64,000 nucleotides of DNA, taken from assembly GCA_020444245.1 (NCBI GenBank), contig JAHLLI010000010.1:1-64000 (forward strand). The letters run 5' to 3'. Shown piece by piece: positions 42,570 to 49,840 of this stretch (position 1 is its first letter; every line of letters starts with the position of its first letter). The notes beneath the pieces are model-generated. The model was not told the DNA's origin. It searched no databases and saw only the letters and a list, made by a program, of their open reading frames with translations. Origin of the DNA: Actinomycetales bacterium (lineage in GTDB: Bacteria > Actinomycetota > Actinomycetes > Actinomycetales > Cellulomonadaceae). The position numbers and the translations under genes are program-made.

Positions 42570-43460
42570 ATGGCAGGCGAACTGGACATTTCGCAGATCG
42601 ACCTCCACTGCCTCGAAGCCCTGTACGACGCGGCCGCCGACAGCGACCGAATCCAAGCCATGTCGGTCCTCGAAGGCGCCGGGCTCGAGTTCCACCAAGC
42701 ACAGGAATGGCTCATCGATGCCCGCGACCGCGGGTTGGTCGCCGACCTGTACCCAACCCTCGTGCCGTCGGACCGGCCAACCCCGGCTGGGCGCGGGATC
42801 GTTGAGGAGGCTCGGCGGCGACGGTCGAGCCGTTCGTTCCTTCGCCGTGTGGCTCAGGATCGCCTGCTGGCATGGGCAGACGACACAGCTGGCGGCAACG
42901 TCGCAGGATTCATGGCGACCGACTACGCGTGGGTCTACGGCCACACGTTGACGCTGAAGGAGACCGCCGACGCCGCGCGTGCCCTCCACGACGACGGGCT
43001 CGTCAAGGCGAGGCTGATTGGTGCGTGGGGTGAGGACGTCATCCGAGCGGACGTGACTATCCGGCCGCGGGGTCGCGACGTGGTCGACCAGTACGACGGT
43101 GACGTCGCAGCGTGGAGGGCGAGCCGCAGCGGGTCGCAGTCGACGATCAGCATCGGGCACAACGAGGGTCCGATCGCCGTCGGGGACGACGGCTCGAACG
43201 TGCAGGCGTCAGTCTCGACGGGCATCGACCCTGAGGCGCTCGCGCAACTTGTGGACGCGCTCGTCGCCGCTCGGGGCGCGCTCGGACTCGACGTCGGCGA
43301 CGCGCGCGAGTACGAGCACAACCTCGCTGAACTCCAGCACGGCGACCCAGGTCGGGCCCGAGGCGCCCTGACGTGGTTCGGACGACTCGGGACCGCGATC
43401 GGTACGAACGCGCTCGGCACCATCCTCGGGACGCAGGCTCTGGCAATGTTGGGGAGCTAG
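42570..43460 (+). CDS. Unrecognised protein with Gly/Asn-rich RHIM-like motif
   Basis: A 296-residue protein. ATG 42570 is chosen because protein-like composition starts there; the upstream frame is transposase shadow. The N-terminal half has a winged-helix-like pattern and charged helices. Around residues 190-215 the motif TISIGHNEGPIAVGDDGSN followed by VQASV resembles bacterial RHIM-like amyloid motifs. The C-terminal 35 residues are hydrophobic and Gly-rich (GTAIGTNALGTILGTQALAML). This recalls signal adaptors in bacterial conflict systems, but the similarity is judged by eye only. Confidence 0.6.
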   Translation: MAGELDISQIDLHCLEALYDAAADSDRIQAMSVLEGAGLEFHQAQEWLIDARDRGLVADLYPTLVPSDRPTPAGRGIVEEARRRRSSRSFLRRVAQDRLLAWADDTAGGNVAGFMATDYAWVYGHTLTLKETADAARALHDDGLVKARLIGAWGEDVIRADVTIRPRGRDVVDQYDGDVAAWRASRSGSQSTISIGHNEGPIAVGDDGSNVQASVSTGIDPEALAQLVDALVAARGALGLDVGDAREYEHNLAELQHGDPGRARGALTWFGRLGTAIGTNALGTILGTQALAMLGS

Positions 43461-43805
43461 GTCGGCAAGACGTTGCTGACCGTTGGCTGGGTCGGGGCGG
43501 ACACGAGACGCTTGCGAGGCATGCAGAGTTGGGTGCCGGGAGCCGCCGTCCGGCAGTGGCGGCTTCGCGCTCTCGAGGCCGGCGGCACTCGCCCGCAGAG
43601 CCACGTCCAGGTCCGGCTGCGTCGGCGACGGCCCGAACACGGTCGACGATCTCACTGTCGGCGTCGGGACTAGACGATCGGTCCAGCGAAGATCCGAATC
43701 CTGCCGAGCAGCAGCGGAGGGCGCCGAACGCCCGCCGAAGTGCTGCCCGGACGCACTGACGTCAGCGGCGCCCCCGGCCAACGAGTGCGCGACGGCCCGG
43801 CCGGT
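43461..43805. other. Gene-free stretch, nothing recognised
   Basis: Open frames on both strands are short or overlap the neighbouring genes and have no ribosome sites. No repeat or hairpin stands out. Confidence 0.5.
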
Positions 43806-44456
43806 TCACTCCACCGGCAGATCGGCGGCTCGCCACTGCAGGATGCCGTCGGCCAGGCGGCGTGTGGGCAGGCCGTGCTCGCGCAGTAGCCGCACGGCGG
43901 CGTAGGACAGCGCGCAGTAGGGGCCGCGGCAGTAGGCGACGACCTCGGTGCCGGCCGGCAGCTCGGAGAGCCGGTCCGCTAGCTGGCTCAGCGGGATCGA
44001 CACGGCGCCCGGCAGGTGCCCGGAGGCGTACTCCTCGGCGGGTCGCACGTCGATCACGGTGACGGTGCCCTGCTCGGCGCGGTGCCATAGCTCCTCCCGG
44101 CCGATCTCCTCGACGTCGTCCGGGCCGAGGTACGCCTCGGCGGCGTCGGGAAGCTCGGGAAGGCTCTGCTCGGCCGCGCGCAGCAGGGCGAGGTACAGCT
44201 CGGCCACGGCGGGCCCGGCCAGCCGGTAGTAGATCCTGGTGGCCTCGCGGCGGGTGGTGACCAGGTGCGCCCGGCGCAGCGCCTGCAGGTGGGCTGAGAC
44301 GGTGGTCAGGTTCACCCCGGTCACCTGGGCCAGCGCGTCGACCGAGCGTTCACCCTGAGCGAGGACGTCGACCAGTTCGACGCGCTTGGCCGACCCGAGC
44401 GCCTTGCCCAGACGCGCGAACTGCTCGAACAGCGCCTCCTTGGCCTCTCGCCCCAC
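43806..44456 (-). CDS. ArsR-type regulator fused to a rhodanese domain
   Basis: A 216-residue protein: winged helix at residues 10-95 (VNLTTVSAHLQALRRAHLVTTRR) and a rhodanese domain at 115-213 (VIDVRPAEEYASGHLPGAVSIPL) with active Cys in AYCRGPYCALSYAA. Such fusions sense persulfide or reactive sulfur through the rhodanese Cys. GTG 44456 has GGGAGG upstream. It follows the DsrE-like gene by 37 bp in one operon and faces a cysteine desulfurase gene across an AT-rich palindrome. Confidence 0.9.
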   Translation of the reverse strand: MGREAKEALFEQFARLGKALGSAKRVELVDVLAQGERSVDALAQVTGVNLTTVSAHLQALRRAHLVTTRREATRIYYRLAGPAVAELYLALLRAAEQSLPELPDAAEAYLGPDDVEEIGREELWHRAEQGTVTVIDVRPAEEYASGHLPGAVSIPLSQLADRLSELPAGTEVVAYCRGPYCALSYAAVRLLREHGLPTRRLADGILQWRAADLPVE

Positions 44457-44493
44457 CAGACCTCCCGGGTCGTCGCGTGCCGGTCCGATCGGG

Positions 44494-44844
44494 TCAGAAC
44501 ACCAGGACCTTGTCGGCCTCGATTGTCAAGGTCGCCAGGTTCTCCATGGTCGATCGCGGCGCGCCGTCGATCAGCCGGTCGTCGGTCAGACCGCGGGCGT
44601 CCAGGCAGGTCCCGCAGCAGCCGATATCGCCGCCGTTGCGCACGAAGCCCTTCAGCATCCGGTCGAGGGTGTAGTAGCCGTCGGCGGTCTTCTGGCCCGC
44701 GACCGCGCAGGTCACCGCGTCGCCCATCAGGAACATCCGGATCTGCACGCCGTCGCGCTTGCTGAGCGCCACCGCCAGGCGGATCGCGTTGTACGTCTCG
44801 TCCGAGCCGTAGGCCGGACCGTTGATGATGAGCAGGACGTTCAC
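44494..44844 (-). CDS. DsrE/DsrF-like sulfur-relay protein
   Basis: A 116-residue DsrE-fold protein (MNVLLIINGPAYGSDETYNAIRLA) with conserved Cys in GDIGCCGTCLDARG, where the second or third Cys would carry persulfide, plus Cys48 in VTCAVAGQ. GTG 44844 has a strong AGGAGGGAGG just upstream. First gene of the operon with the ArsR-rhodanese regulator. It acts as a soluble sulfur carrier in the cytoplasm. Confidence 0.88.
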   Translation of the reverse strand: MNVLLIINGPAYGSDETYNAIRLAVALSKRDGVQIRMFLMGDAVTCAVAGQKTADGYYTLDRMLKGFVRNGGDIGCCGTCLDARGLTDDRLIDGAPRSTMENLATLTIEADKVLVF

Positions 44845-44898
44845 TCCTGCCTCCCTCCTGGATCGGGTCCCGGCTCGCGCCGACTGTCACGCGCAGGA

Positions 44899-44920
44899 TA
44901 TTCTATTTATCATTGGAATA
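44899..44920. promoter_or_regulatory. AT-rich palindromic operator between divergent sulfur genes
   Basis: TATTC-N12-GAATA in an AT-rich island within GC-rich DNA. On the minus strand a promoter fits: -35 TCGACA, 16 bp, -10 TAGAAT (44900-44905), about 55 bases before the DsrE start. The palindrome covers the -10 and spacer, as expected for repression by the ArsR-rhodanese protein. It could also control the desulfurase gene. Confidence 0.6.
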
Positions 44921-44975
44921 CTGTCGAATGGTGGCCTCGGCGACCGGAGGCCGGTTGCGGGAGAGGATCGATGCC

Positions 44976-46139
44976 GTGAGGTCCCACCCAGACCTGCCAG
45001 CCCGGCCCATCTACCTGGACCACAACGCGACCACGCCGGTGGACCCGCGGGTGGTCGAGGCGATGCTCCCGGCCCTCCGAGCGGACTTCGCGAACCCGTC
45101 CTCATCGCACGCGTTGGCCACCGGCCCGGCCCGCATGGTCGCGACCGCCCGCACCCAGGTCGCCGCCCTGATCGGCGCCGACGCCGACGAGGTCGTGTTC
45201 ACCGGATCGGGGTCCGAGGCGGACGCCCTGGCGATTCGCGGCGCGGTGCTGGCGGCCGCGACCCCCGGGGTGCGCCCGCACGTCGTCACGCAGGCCACCG
45301 AGCACCCGGCGGTGCTCGCGGCGGTCGAGGAGCTGCGCGCCGTGCACGACGCCACTGTCAGCGTGGTCGGCGTGGACGGCCGTGGCCGCGTGGACCCGGC
45401 GCAGGTCGCCGAGGCGATCACCGACGCGACGGTCCTCGTGTCGGTGATGCACGCCAACAACGAGACCGGGACCCTGCAACCGATCGCCGAGATCGCCCAG
45501 GCCGCTCACGACCGGGGCGTCCTGGTGCACACCGACGCCGCGCAGAGCGTAGGCAAGGTCCCGGTCGACGTCCGCGAGCTCGGCGTGGACCTGCTCACCC
45601 TGGTCGGCCACAAGATGTACGCGCCGAAGGGCATCGCCGCGCTGTACGTGCGCCGGGGCGTCGGGCTCCACCCGCTGATCGGCGGCGGCGGCCAGGAACG
45701 CGGCCTTCGCGCAGGCACCGAGAACGTGCCCTACATCGCCGCGCTCGGCGCCGCGGCCGCAATCGCCGCCCGCGCTCTGGCCGACGACGAGCCCACCCGG
45801 CTCACGACATTGCGCGACCGCCTCGTCGAACGCCTGTCCGCGCGCCTCGCCGGGCGCGTTCACCTGCACGGCCACCCGACCGAGCGACTCCCGGGCGCGG
45901 CGAACCTGCACATCGACGACACCATCGGGCATCTCCTGCTCGACGCCACTCCGGACGTCGCGGCCTCGACCGGGTCCGCGTGCCACTCCGGCAACCACAC
46001 GCCCTCGCCCGTCCTGACAGCCATGGGCCTGGATCCATCCGCCGCCATGGCGACCGTGCGCCTGTCGGTGGGGCGGTGGACCACCAAGGCGGACGTCGAC
46101 GCCGCCGCCGACCTGCTCGCCGCCGGCGCGCTCACCTGA
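44976..46139 (+). CDS. Cysteine desulfurase
   Basis: A 387-residue NifS/IscS-type PLP enzyme that releases sulfur from cysteine as an enzyme-bound persulfide. PLP Lys is in LVGHKMYAPKGI, the active Cys in ASTGSACHSG, and the fold start YLDHNATTPVDP is typical. GTG 44976 has GAGAGGA about 9 bases upstream; ATG 44928 in the same frame is an alternative. It lies divergent from the persulfide regulator, so it likely feeds the DsrE-like carrier. Confidence 0.88.
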   Translation: MRSHPDLPARPIYLDHNATTPVDPRVVEAMLPALRADFANPSSSHALATGPARMVATARTQVAALIGADADEVVFTGSGSEADALAIRGAVLAAATPGVRPHVVTQATEHPAVLAAVEELRAVHDATVSVVGVDGRGRVDPAQVAEAITDATVLVSVMHANNETGTLQPIAEIAQAAHDRGVLVHTDAAQSVGKVPVDVRELGVDLLTLVGHKMYAPKGIAALYVRRGVGLHPLIGGGGQERGLRAGTENVPYIAALGAAAAIAARALADDEPTRLTTLRDRLVERLSARLAGRVHLHGHPTERLPGAANLHIDDTIGHLLLDATPDVAASTGSACHSGNHTPSPVLTAMGLDPSAAMATVRLSVGRWTTKADVDAAADLLAAGALT

Positions 46140-46180
46140 CGTCCGAAAGGGTGGGCCTTGACCCGGGGGCCGCCCAGCGA

Positions 46181-46790
46181 TCAGTGCCGGTCCGGGCTCG
46201 GGCAGCACCCGTCGGTGCACCCTGGAGCGCCCTGGCCCGGCGCCACCGTGGCGGGCGCGCAGCAGGCGTCGCCGCGCCAGGCGACCAGCCCGACCAGCAG
46301 GGCTCCTGACAGGCAGGTGCACAGCGGGGTCTGCTTGGAGTCGGCCACCGCCGGGGCCGAGCCCAGCTCACGGCCGGTACGCCGCTCGGCCCAGGACAGC
46401 ACCGGCATCACCACCAGGCTCACCGCCGCCAGCACGATCCCCGCGCCCGAGTGGTCCGGCTCCGCGGCGCCCAGCAGCGTACGCACCGACACCACGATCA
46501 CGAACGCGGCCAACCCGAAGAACGCTCACGCGATCACCCGCAGCGCGACGCGCTCGCGCGTCTCGGAGTCCGGGGCCGCGAACTGCCAGGCGATCGCCGC
46601 CGCGGAGAGCACCTCGACCACCGAGTCCAGACCGAACCCGACCAGCGCTGCCGAGGACGCGGCCCGCCCCGCCCAGATCGCCACGGCCGCCTCCACGACG
46701 TTGTAGCCGATCGTCGCCGCGACCAGGAGCTGGACCCGGCGCTGCAGGCGCCAGCCGGCGTCCCGGTGCCGTAAGGTCCAGGGCGGTCAT
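46181..46790 (-). pseudogene. Cation diffusion facilitator-like transporter, broken
   Basis: The gene starts in frame at ATG 46790, overlapping the ArsR stop, but the transporter sequence (RHRDAGWRLQRRVQLLVAAT, then VGFGLDSVVEVLSAAAIAWQ) runs in another frame, so a frameshift lies within the first ten codons. An in-frame TGA follows RERVALRVIA, where relatives have Phe. After SKQTPLCTCLSGALLVGLV the sequence jumps to AWRGDACC, apparently skipping about 30 residues (the last helices). Three lesions make function very unlikely. The Cys-rich tail (CTDGCC) is still visible. Confidence 0.8.
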
Positions 46791-47119
46791 GCGCAGTCAC
46801 ACCCCCCGGCCGCGCAGCACGACGGGTCGACCGTGACCACCAGCCGCACCAGCTCCCCCAACGCGGGGGCCAGGTGCGGGTCGGCCAGCCGGTACCACAC
46901 GTGCCTGCCCTCCGGGACGGCCTCGACCAGCCCGCACCCACGCAGGCAGGACAACTGGTTCGACATCACCTGACGCGAGACCCCGACCGCTTCGGACAGG
47001 TCCGACGGGAACGCCGGCGCCTCCCGCAGGGCAAGCAGGATCCGGGCCCGGGTGTCGTCGGACAGGGCGTGGCCCAGGCGGGCCAGGGCCTCCAGATGAC
47101 TGGGTGCGATCGTGGTCAC
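46787..47119 (-). CDS. CmtR/CadC-like ArsR metal sensor
   Basis: A 110-residue winged-helix repressor (ALSDDTRARILLALREAPAFPSDLSEAVGVSRQVMSNQL) with CLRGCGLV, the Cys pair used by CmtR to bind Cd/Pb, and a Cys-rich end CCAAGGCDCA. GTG 47119 gives the usual N-terminus; the frame is open further to 47149. It would have regulated the cation-efflux gene whose start overlaps its stop by 4 bp, which is now a pseudogene. Confidence 0.85.
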   Translation of the reverse strand: MTTIAPSHLEALARLGHALSDDTRARILLALREAPAFPSDLSEAVGVSRQVMSNQLSCLRGCGLVEAVPEGRHVWYRLADPHLAPALGELVRLVVTVDPSCCAAGGCDCA

Positions 47120-47269
47120 CTCGCGACGATACAGGCAAGCGTGTACCAAAAGGCACCCGTTCTATCCCACGGGCGCCGTCCCGGTGACCACAGGGGATGC
47201 GGGGCTCTGGCGCGCGGTGGATCCAGCGCGCATGATCGTCGCCTCAGATCGCGCCCGAGGAGGACTGCG

Positions 47270-47530
47270 CTGGCACCCGACACCGAGCCCGGACGCCCCG
47301 GGGCGCACGCGCTGGCCGCGGGGATCGCGGCCATCTTCGGGCTGTTCGTCCCGGGCATCGGCGAGTTCATCACCGTGCCCGCTTCGGCTGCCGCCCTCGT
47401 CCTGGGACTCGTCGGCCTCCGACGGTACGAGAACGGGCGCGCACGTGCCGGCCCTCCCGCCGTCGGCGCGGTCCTCGGGGCCGTCGCCCTCCTGGCAGTC
47501 GTCGTCATCGCCCTCGCGGCCGAGACGTGA
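47270..47530 (+). CDS. Small two-helix membrane protein
   Basis: About 86 residues with two clear membrane helices (ALAAGIAAIFGLFVPGIG...LVLGLVGL and AVGAVLGAVALLAVVVIAL) separated by a basic loop, like DUF4190 proteins. GAGGAGGA lies 6-12 bases before CTG 47270, the only start position that fits; the upstream frame overlaps the ArsR gene. The start is therefore uncertain. Function unknown. Confidence 0.55.
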   Translation: MAPDTEPGRPGAHALAAGIAAIFGLFVPGIGEFITVPASAAALVLGLVGLRRYENGRARAGPPAVGAVLGAVALLAVVVIALAAET

Positions 47531-47602
47531 CACGCACAGCGCAGTTCGCGGGCCCGCGGGCGAGGACCGATGCCGTGTCGTTGGGTGTGAGCCGGACGTA
47601 CC

Positions 47603-48229
47603 TCAGGTGACGACGAGCAGGGTGTACATCCCTGCCGCGTAGTGGCCGGCGATGTTGCAGACCAGCTCGTAGCGGCCCGGCGCGAGGTCAAGGGTGACCC
47701 AGCCCGCGGCGCCCGGCGCGACGCCCTCGCCCTCGCCCTCGGCGTCGGAGGCGGAGGCCTCGCCGAGGCTGGTCGACTCGTCGACCTGCCCGTCGGCGCG
47801 GACGGCGCGCTGCCCGATCCGCTGACCGTCGGTGAGCGGGAGCACGACGAGCTCGTGGTCGACACTGCCGTCGTTCGTCACGCGCAGCGTGACGGTTCCG
47901 GCCGGGACGGCGGTCCGGTCGGACCGCAGGAACATGTCGCCGCCGGTCCAGGTCGAGCCCGACCAGCCACCCATCATCCCGCGCCCGCCCATCATGGCTC
48001 CCATGTCCAAGGCGGCCACGTCGACGACGGCGCCCGGCAGCGTCTGCGCACCGCCCGACCCGCCCGCTGCGCTCCCCGACCGGCCGAAGAGCATCCACCC
48101 CGGCCCGACCTGGGCGTTCGCCGGACCGCCGGACACCCCGCCGCCGACCGCCCAGGCCACCGAGGCAACCAGAACCGCGACCGCTGCCACCAGCGAGACA
48201 ATCGTCCAGCCGCGCGCCCGCCTGGTCAC
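47603..48229 (-). CDS. Secreted cupredoxin-like copper protein (copy A)
   Basis: A 208-residue protein with one N-terminal membrane helix (signal anchor), a Gly/Met-rich linker (GAMMGGRGMMGG) and a C-terminal cupredoxin domain with a complete type-1 copper set: His125 in DHELVV, Cys191, His196 and Met201 in CNIAGHYAAGM. It is expected outside the membrane as an electron carrier or copper binder. GTG 48229 overlaps the SHOCT gene stop by 4 bp. Copy B lies at 56652-57279. Confidence 0.88.
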   Translation of the reverse strand: MTRRARGWTIVSLVAAVAVLVASVAWAVGGGVSGGPANAQVGPGWMLFGRSGSAAGGSGGAQTLPGAVVDVAALDMGAMMGGRGMMGGWSGSTWTGGDMFLRSDRTAVPAGTVTLRVTNDGSVDHELVVLPLTDGQRIGQRAVRADGQVDESTSLGEASASDAEGEGEGVAPGAAGWVTLDLAPGRYELVCNIAGHYAAGMYTLLVVT

Positions 48230-48528
48230 CGTGCGCCGCCCCTGCTCTGGAGGATGGCCGCCCTGATGGTCCGGTAGGTCTCGACGTCGACCTCGCCGCG
48301 CGCCAGACGGTGGTCGAGGATCTCCAGCGCAGGTCCGGCCGGCACGTCGTCCTGCGGCCCGCCGCCGGTCGGCGGAACGACCGGAGGCGCCGCGCTCGGC
48401 GTCTGCTGGGCCCGGCCTGGCAGCAGGCGCACCACCAGCCACACGATCACCCCGATGAGGACCAGCCAGAACAGGCCCATGCCCATCCAGCCGAACCCAC
48501 CCATCCCTGTGCCATACCAACCCATCAT
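48226..48528 (-). CDS. SHOCT-domain small membrane protein (copy A)
   Basis: A 100-residue protein with a Met/Gly-rich N-terminus (MMGWYGTGMGGFGWMGMG), one membrane helix (FWLVLIGVIVWLVVRLL), a Pro-rich linker and a SHOCT motif (ALEILDHRLARGEVDVETYRTIRAAIL). First gene of a two-gene operon with the cupredoxin. SHOCT units are thought to mediate oligomerisation. A repeated regulatory box lies 70-90 bases upstream. Confidence 0.9.
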   Translation of the reverse strand: MMGWYGTGMGGFGWMGMGLFWLVLIGVIVWLVVRLLPGRAQQTPSAAPPVVPPTGGGPQDDVPAGPALEILDHRLARGEVDVETYRTIRAAILQSRGGAR

Positions 48529-48597
48529 GATCGTGCCCTCTCTGCTCGGTTCTGGTACCAGCCTGCGACGCCCAGATGTGAGGCCGCCGGTGAGAAC

Positions 48598-48617
48598 GAC
48601 GAGGAAACCATCAAGAA
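48598..48617 (-). promoter_or_regulatory. Direct-repeat box upstream of SHOCT/cupredoxin operon A
   Basis: On the minus strand TTCTTGATG-GT-TTCCTCGTC: two 9-base half-sites 11 bp apart, same design as four other sites in this window. It points at the SHOCT-A start 70 bases away. A period of 11 bp suits a winged-helix response regulator. Confidence 0.6.
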
Positions 48618-48665
48618 GGCGGCGCGCCCCCGGACACCTGCGGAGCCCCGCGCGCCCGCCGGCGG

Positions 48666-48685
48666 TTCTTCATCACTTCTTCATC
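48666..48685 (+). promoter_or_regulatory. Direct-repeat box, plus-strand copy (cassette A)
   Basis: TTCTTCATC-AC-TTCTTCATC, two identical half-sites 11 bp apart. In the second cassette the matching box (57686) precedes the VKOR gene. Here the gene that should follow is missing. Confidence 0.65.
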
Positions 48686-48929
48686 GCGACTCGACGCGTT
48701 CTCCGGGTGCGCTGCCAATGGTGATCCCACCGAGACCCGAGAACCACCCTCCATATCGGGCCGATGACCAGTGGACGCACCAGGTCCTCGCGGACGAACT
48801 CAAGCAGGGCGCGGGCGGTGCCCCCTCCCAGCCCTCTTGGTTGATCACGACCAGCGTCTCGCGAAGGCGCTCGTGGTCACGCAGCTTCGCGCGGGTCCGG
48901 ACCGCCCGGATCTCCTCAGTGGTGTACAT
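48681..48929 (-). CDS. Short ORF, probably a truncated gene
   Basis: Eighty-two codons. ATG 48929 has GGGAG six bases upstream, and the first 40 residues (TEEIRAVRTRAKLRDHERLR, then ETLVVINQEGWEG) look protein-like. After that the frame runs into the duplicated regulatory region of cassette A and loses protein character. A real start with a lost 3' part is the best reading. Family unknown. Confidence 0.4.
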   Translation of the reverse strand: MYTTEEIRAVRTRAKLRDHERLRETLVVINQEGWEGAPPAPCLSSSARTWCVHWSSARYGGWFSGLGGITIGSAPGERVESR

Positions 48930-48974
48930 CGCCGTCTCCCGTCTCGCTCGGTTGGGGAGACGGTGCGCGGGGGT

Positions 48975-49146
48975 GGTTGCTAGAACGCTGACCGGGCAGG
49001 TGCAGGTCAGGAGCGCAGCGGGCCGCTGGTCTTGATGCAGGTGTCAGCGTTCTGGCAACCCCATGCCGGTACTCGCGCGCGAGCGGTCAGCAGCCTGGCA
49101 ACGCGGCGGCGGCCGCCCTCGACACGCTGTCACCGTTCTGGCAATC
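48975..49146. repeat. Iteron-like array with 43-bp period
   Basis: Three direct copies of GTCAGCGTTCTGGCAAC-like words start at 49043, 49086 (GTCAGCAGCCTGGCAACG) and 49129 (GTCACCGTTCTGGCAATC), exactly 43 bp apart. A fourth in inverted orientation (GGTTGCTAGAACGCTGAC) ends at 48992. The array lies directly upstream of a small helix-turn-helix gene. Confidence 0.85.
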
Positions 49147-49190
49147 GGCTCCGCGGCCGATGGCGGTCCCATCACCGAGGAGGAGCTGAC

Positions 49191-49472
49191 ATGAGCACCG
49201 TGACATCGACCACCGTCGAACTCGTCCCGCGTCGCCGGCGGCCCGAGGGCACGTCCGGTCGGCAGGCCCGGGTGGTGAACGTCACCGTCCGCCCCGACCC
49301 GCGCGCCCTGCTCTCCGTCGAGGACGCCGCCGAGCGCCTCGACATCGGCTGCACGATGCTGTGCGAGCTCATCGCTGCCGGCGAGATCGCCACGATCACC
49401 GTTGGTCGGCTTCGGAAGGTGCCTCTCTCGGCGATTACCGAGTTCGTCGAGCGCCGACGGCAATGTCAATAG
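49191..49472 (+). CDS. Excisionase-type helix-turn-helix protein
   Basis: A 93-residue protein with a basic N-terminal arm (VPRRRRPEGTSGRQARV) and an HTH_17/MerR-like domain (LLSVEDAAERLDIGCTMLCE, then IGEIATITVGRLRKVPLSA-type ending). ATG 49191 has GAGGAGGAG eight bases upstream. It lies 45 bp after an iteron-like array, which it probably binds. It could be a directionality factor, a replication or partition protein, or a repressor. Confidence 0.75.
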   Translation: MSTVTSTTVELVPRRRRPEGTSGRQARVVNVTVRPDPRALLSVEDAAERLDIGCTMLCELIAAGEIATITVGRLRKVPLSAITEFVERRRQCQ

Positions 49473-49840
49473 CGCGGCATCCGAGGCACGGTCCAGCAAC
49501 CCGTCCTCGCGCCATCGCTCAAGCCGCGACACGCGCCCCGCTGCCAGTCTGGCGCCCCCGACACCACCGCTCTCAGTAGCCACCAGGAGCACCGGACGGT
49601 GGCGCCACCCGGCTGTCCCCGACGCTGAATCGGTCCTGCGAGACTCCCTCGCCGCCTTGGGCGAGGAAGATGATGAACGTGCCACTTGGCGAGGGGGTCT
49701 TGTCCGAGCAACGGTGTAAGTGCCGTCTGGCCGGACACTCCGGACGCTACGGCCAAGGGCGCCACCTATGGCGGCCGGAACCGCCCGGCGCCATCGTCCT
49801 CGACGTGAAGGTGCCGCGACCAGCCGAGCGACCCCCCGTC
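49473..49840. other. Gene-free stretch, nothing recognised
   Basis: Frames on both strands are short, overlap poorly and lack ribosome sites. A minus-strand frame (49466-49765) was considered and not called. The stretch separates the HTH gene from the end of pspA. Confidence 0.45.

Noticed and set aside
46500-46535. The in-frame TGA in the cation-efflux gene considered as a selenocysteine codon
   Set aside because: Relatives have Phe there, the same gene has a frameshift and a deletion, and no SECIS-like hairpin stands out after the TGA.
48975-49146. The 43-bp-spaced words considered as a CRISPR array
   Set aside because: The repeated word is only about 17 bp, imperfect, and one copy is inverted. 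It fits protein-binding iterons better.
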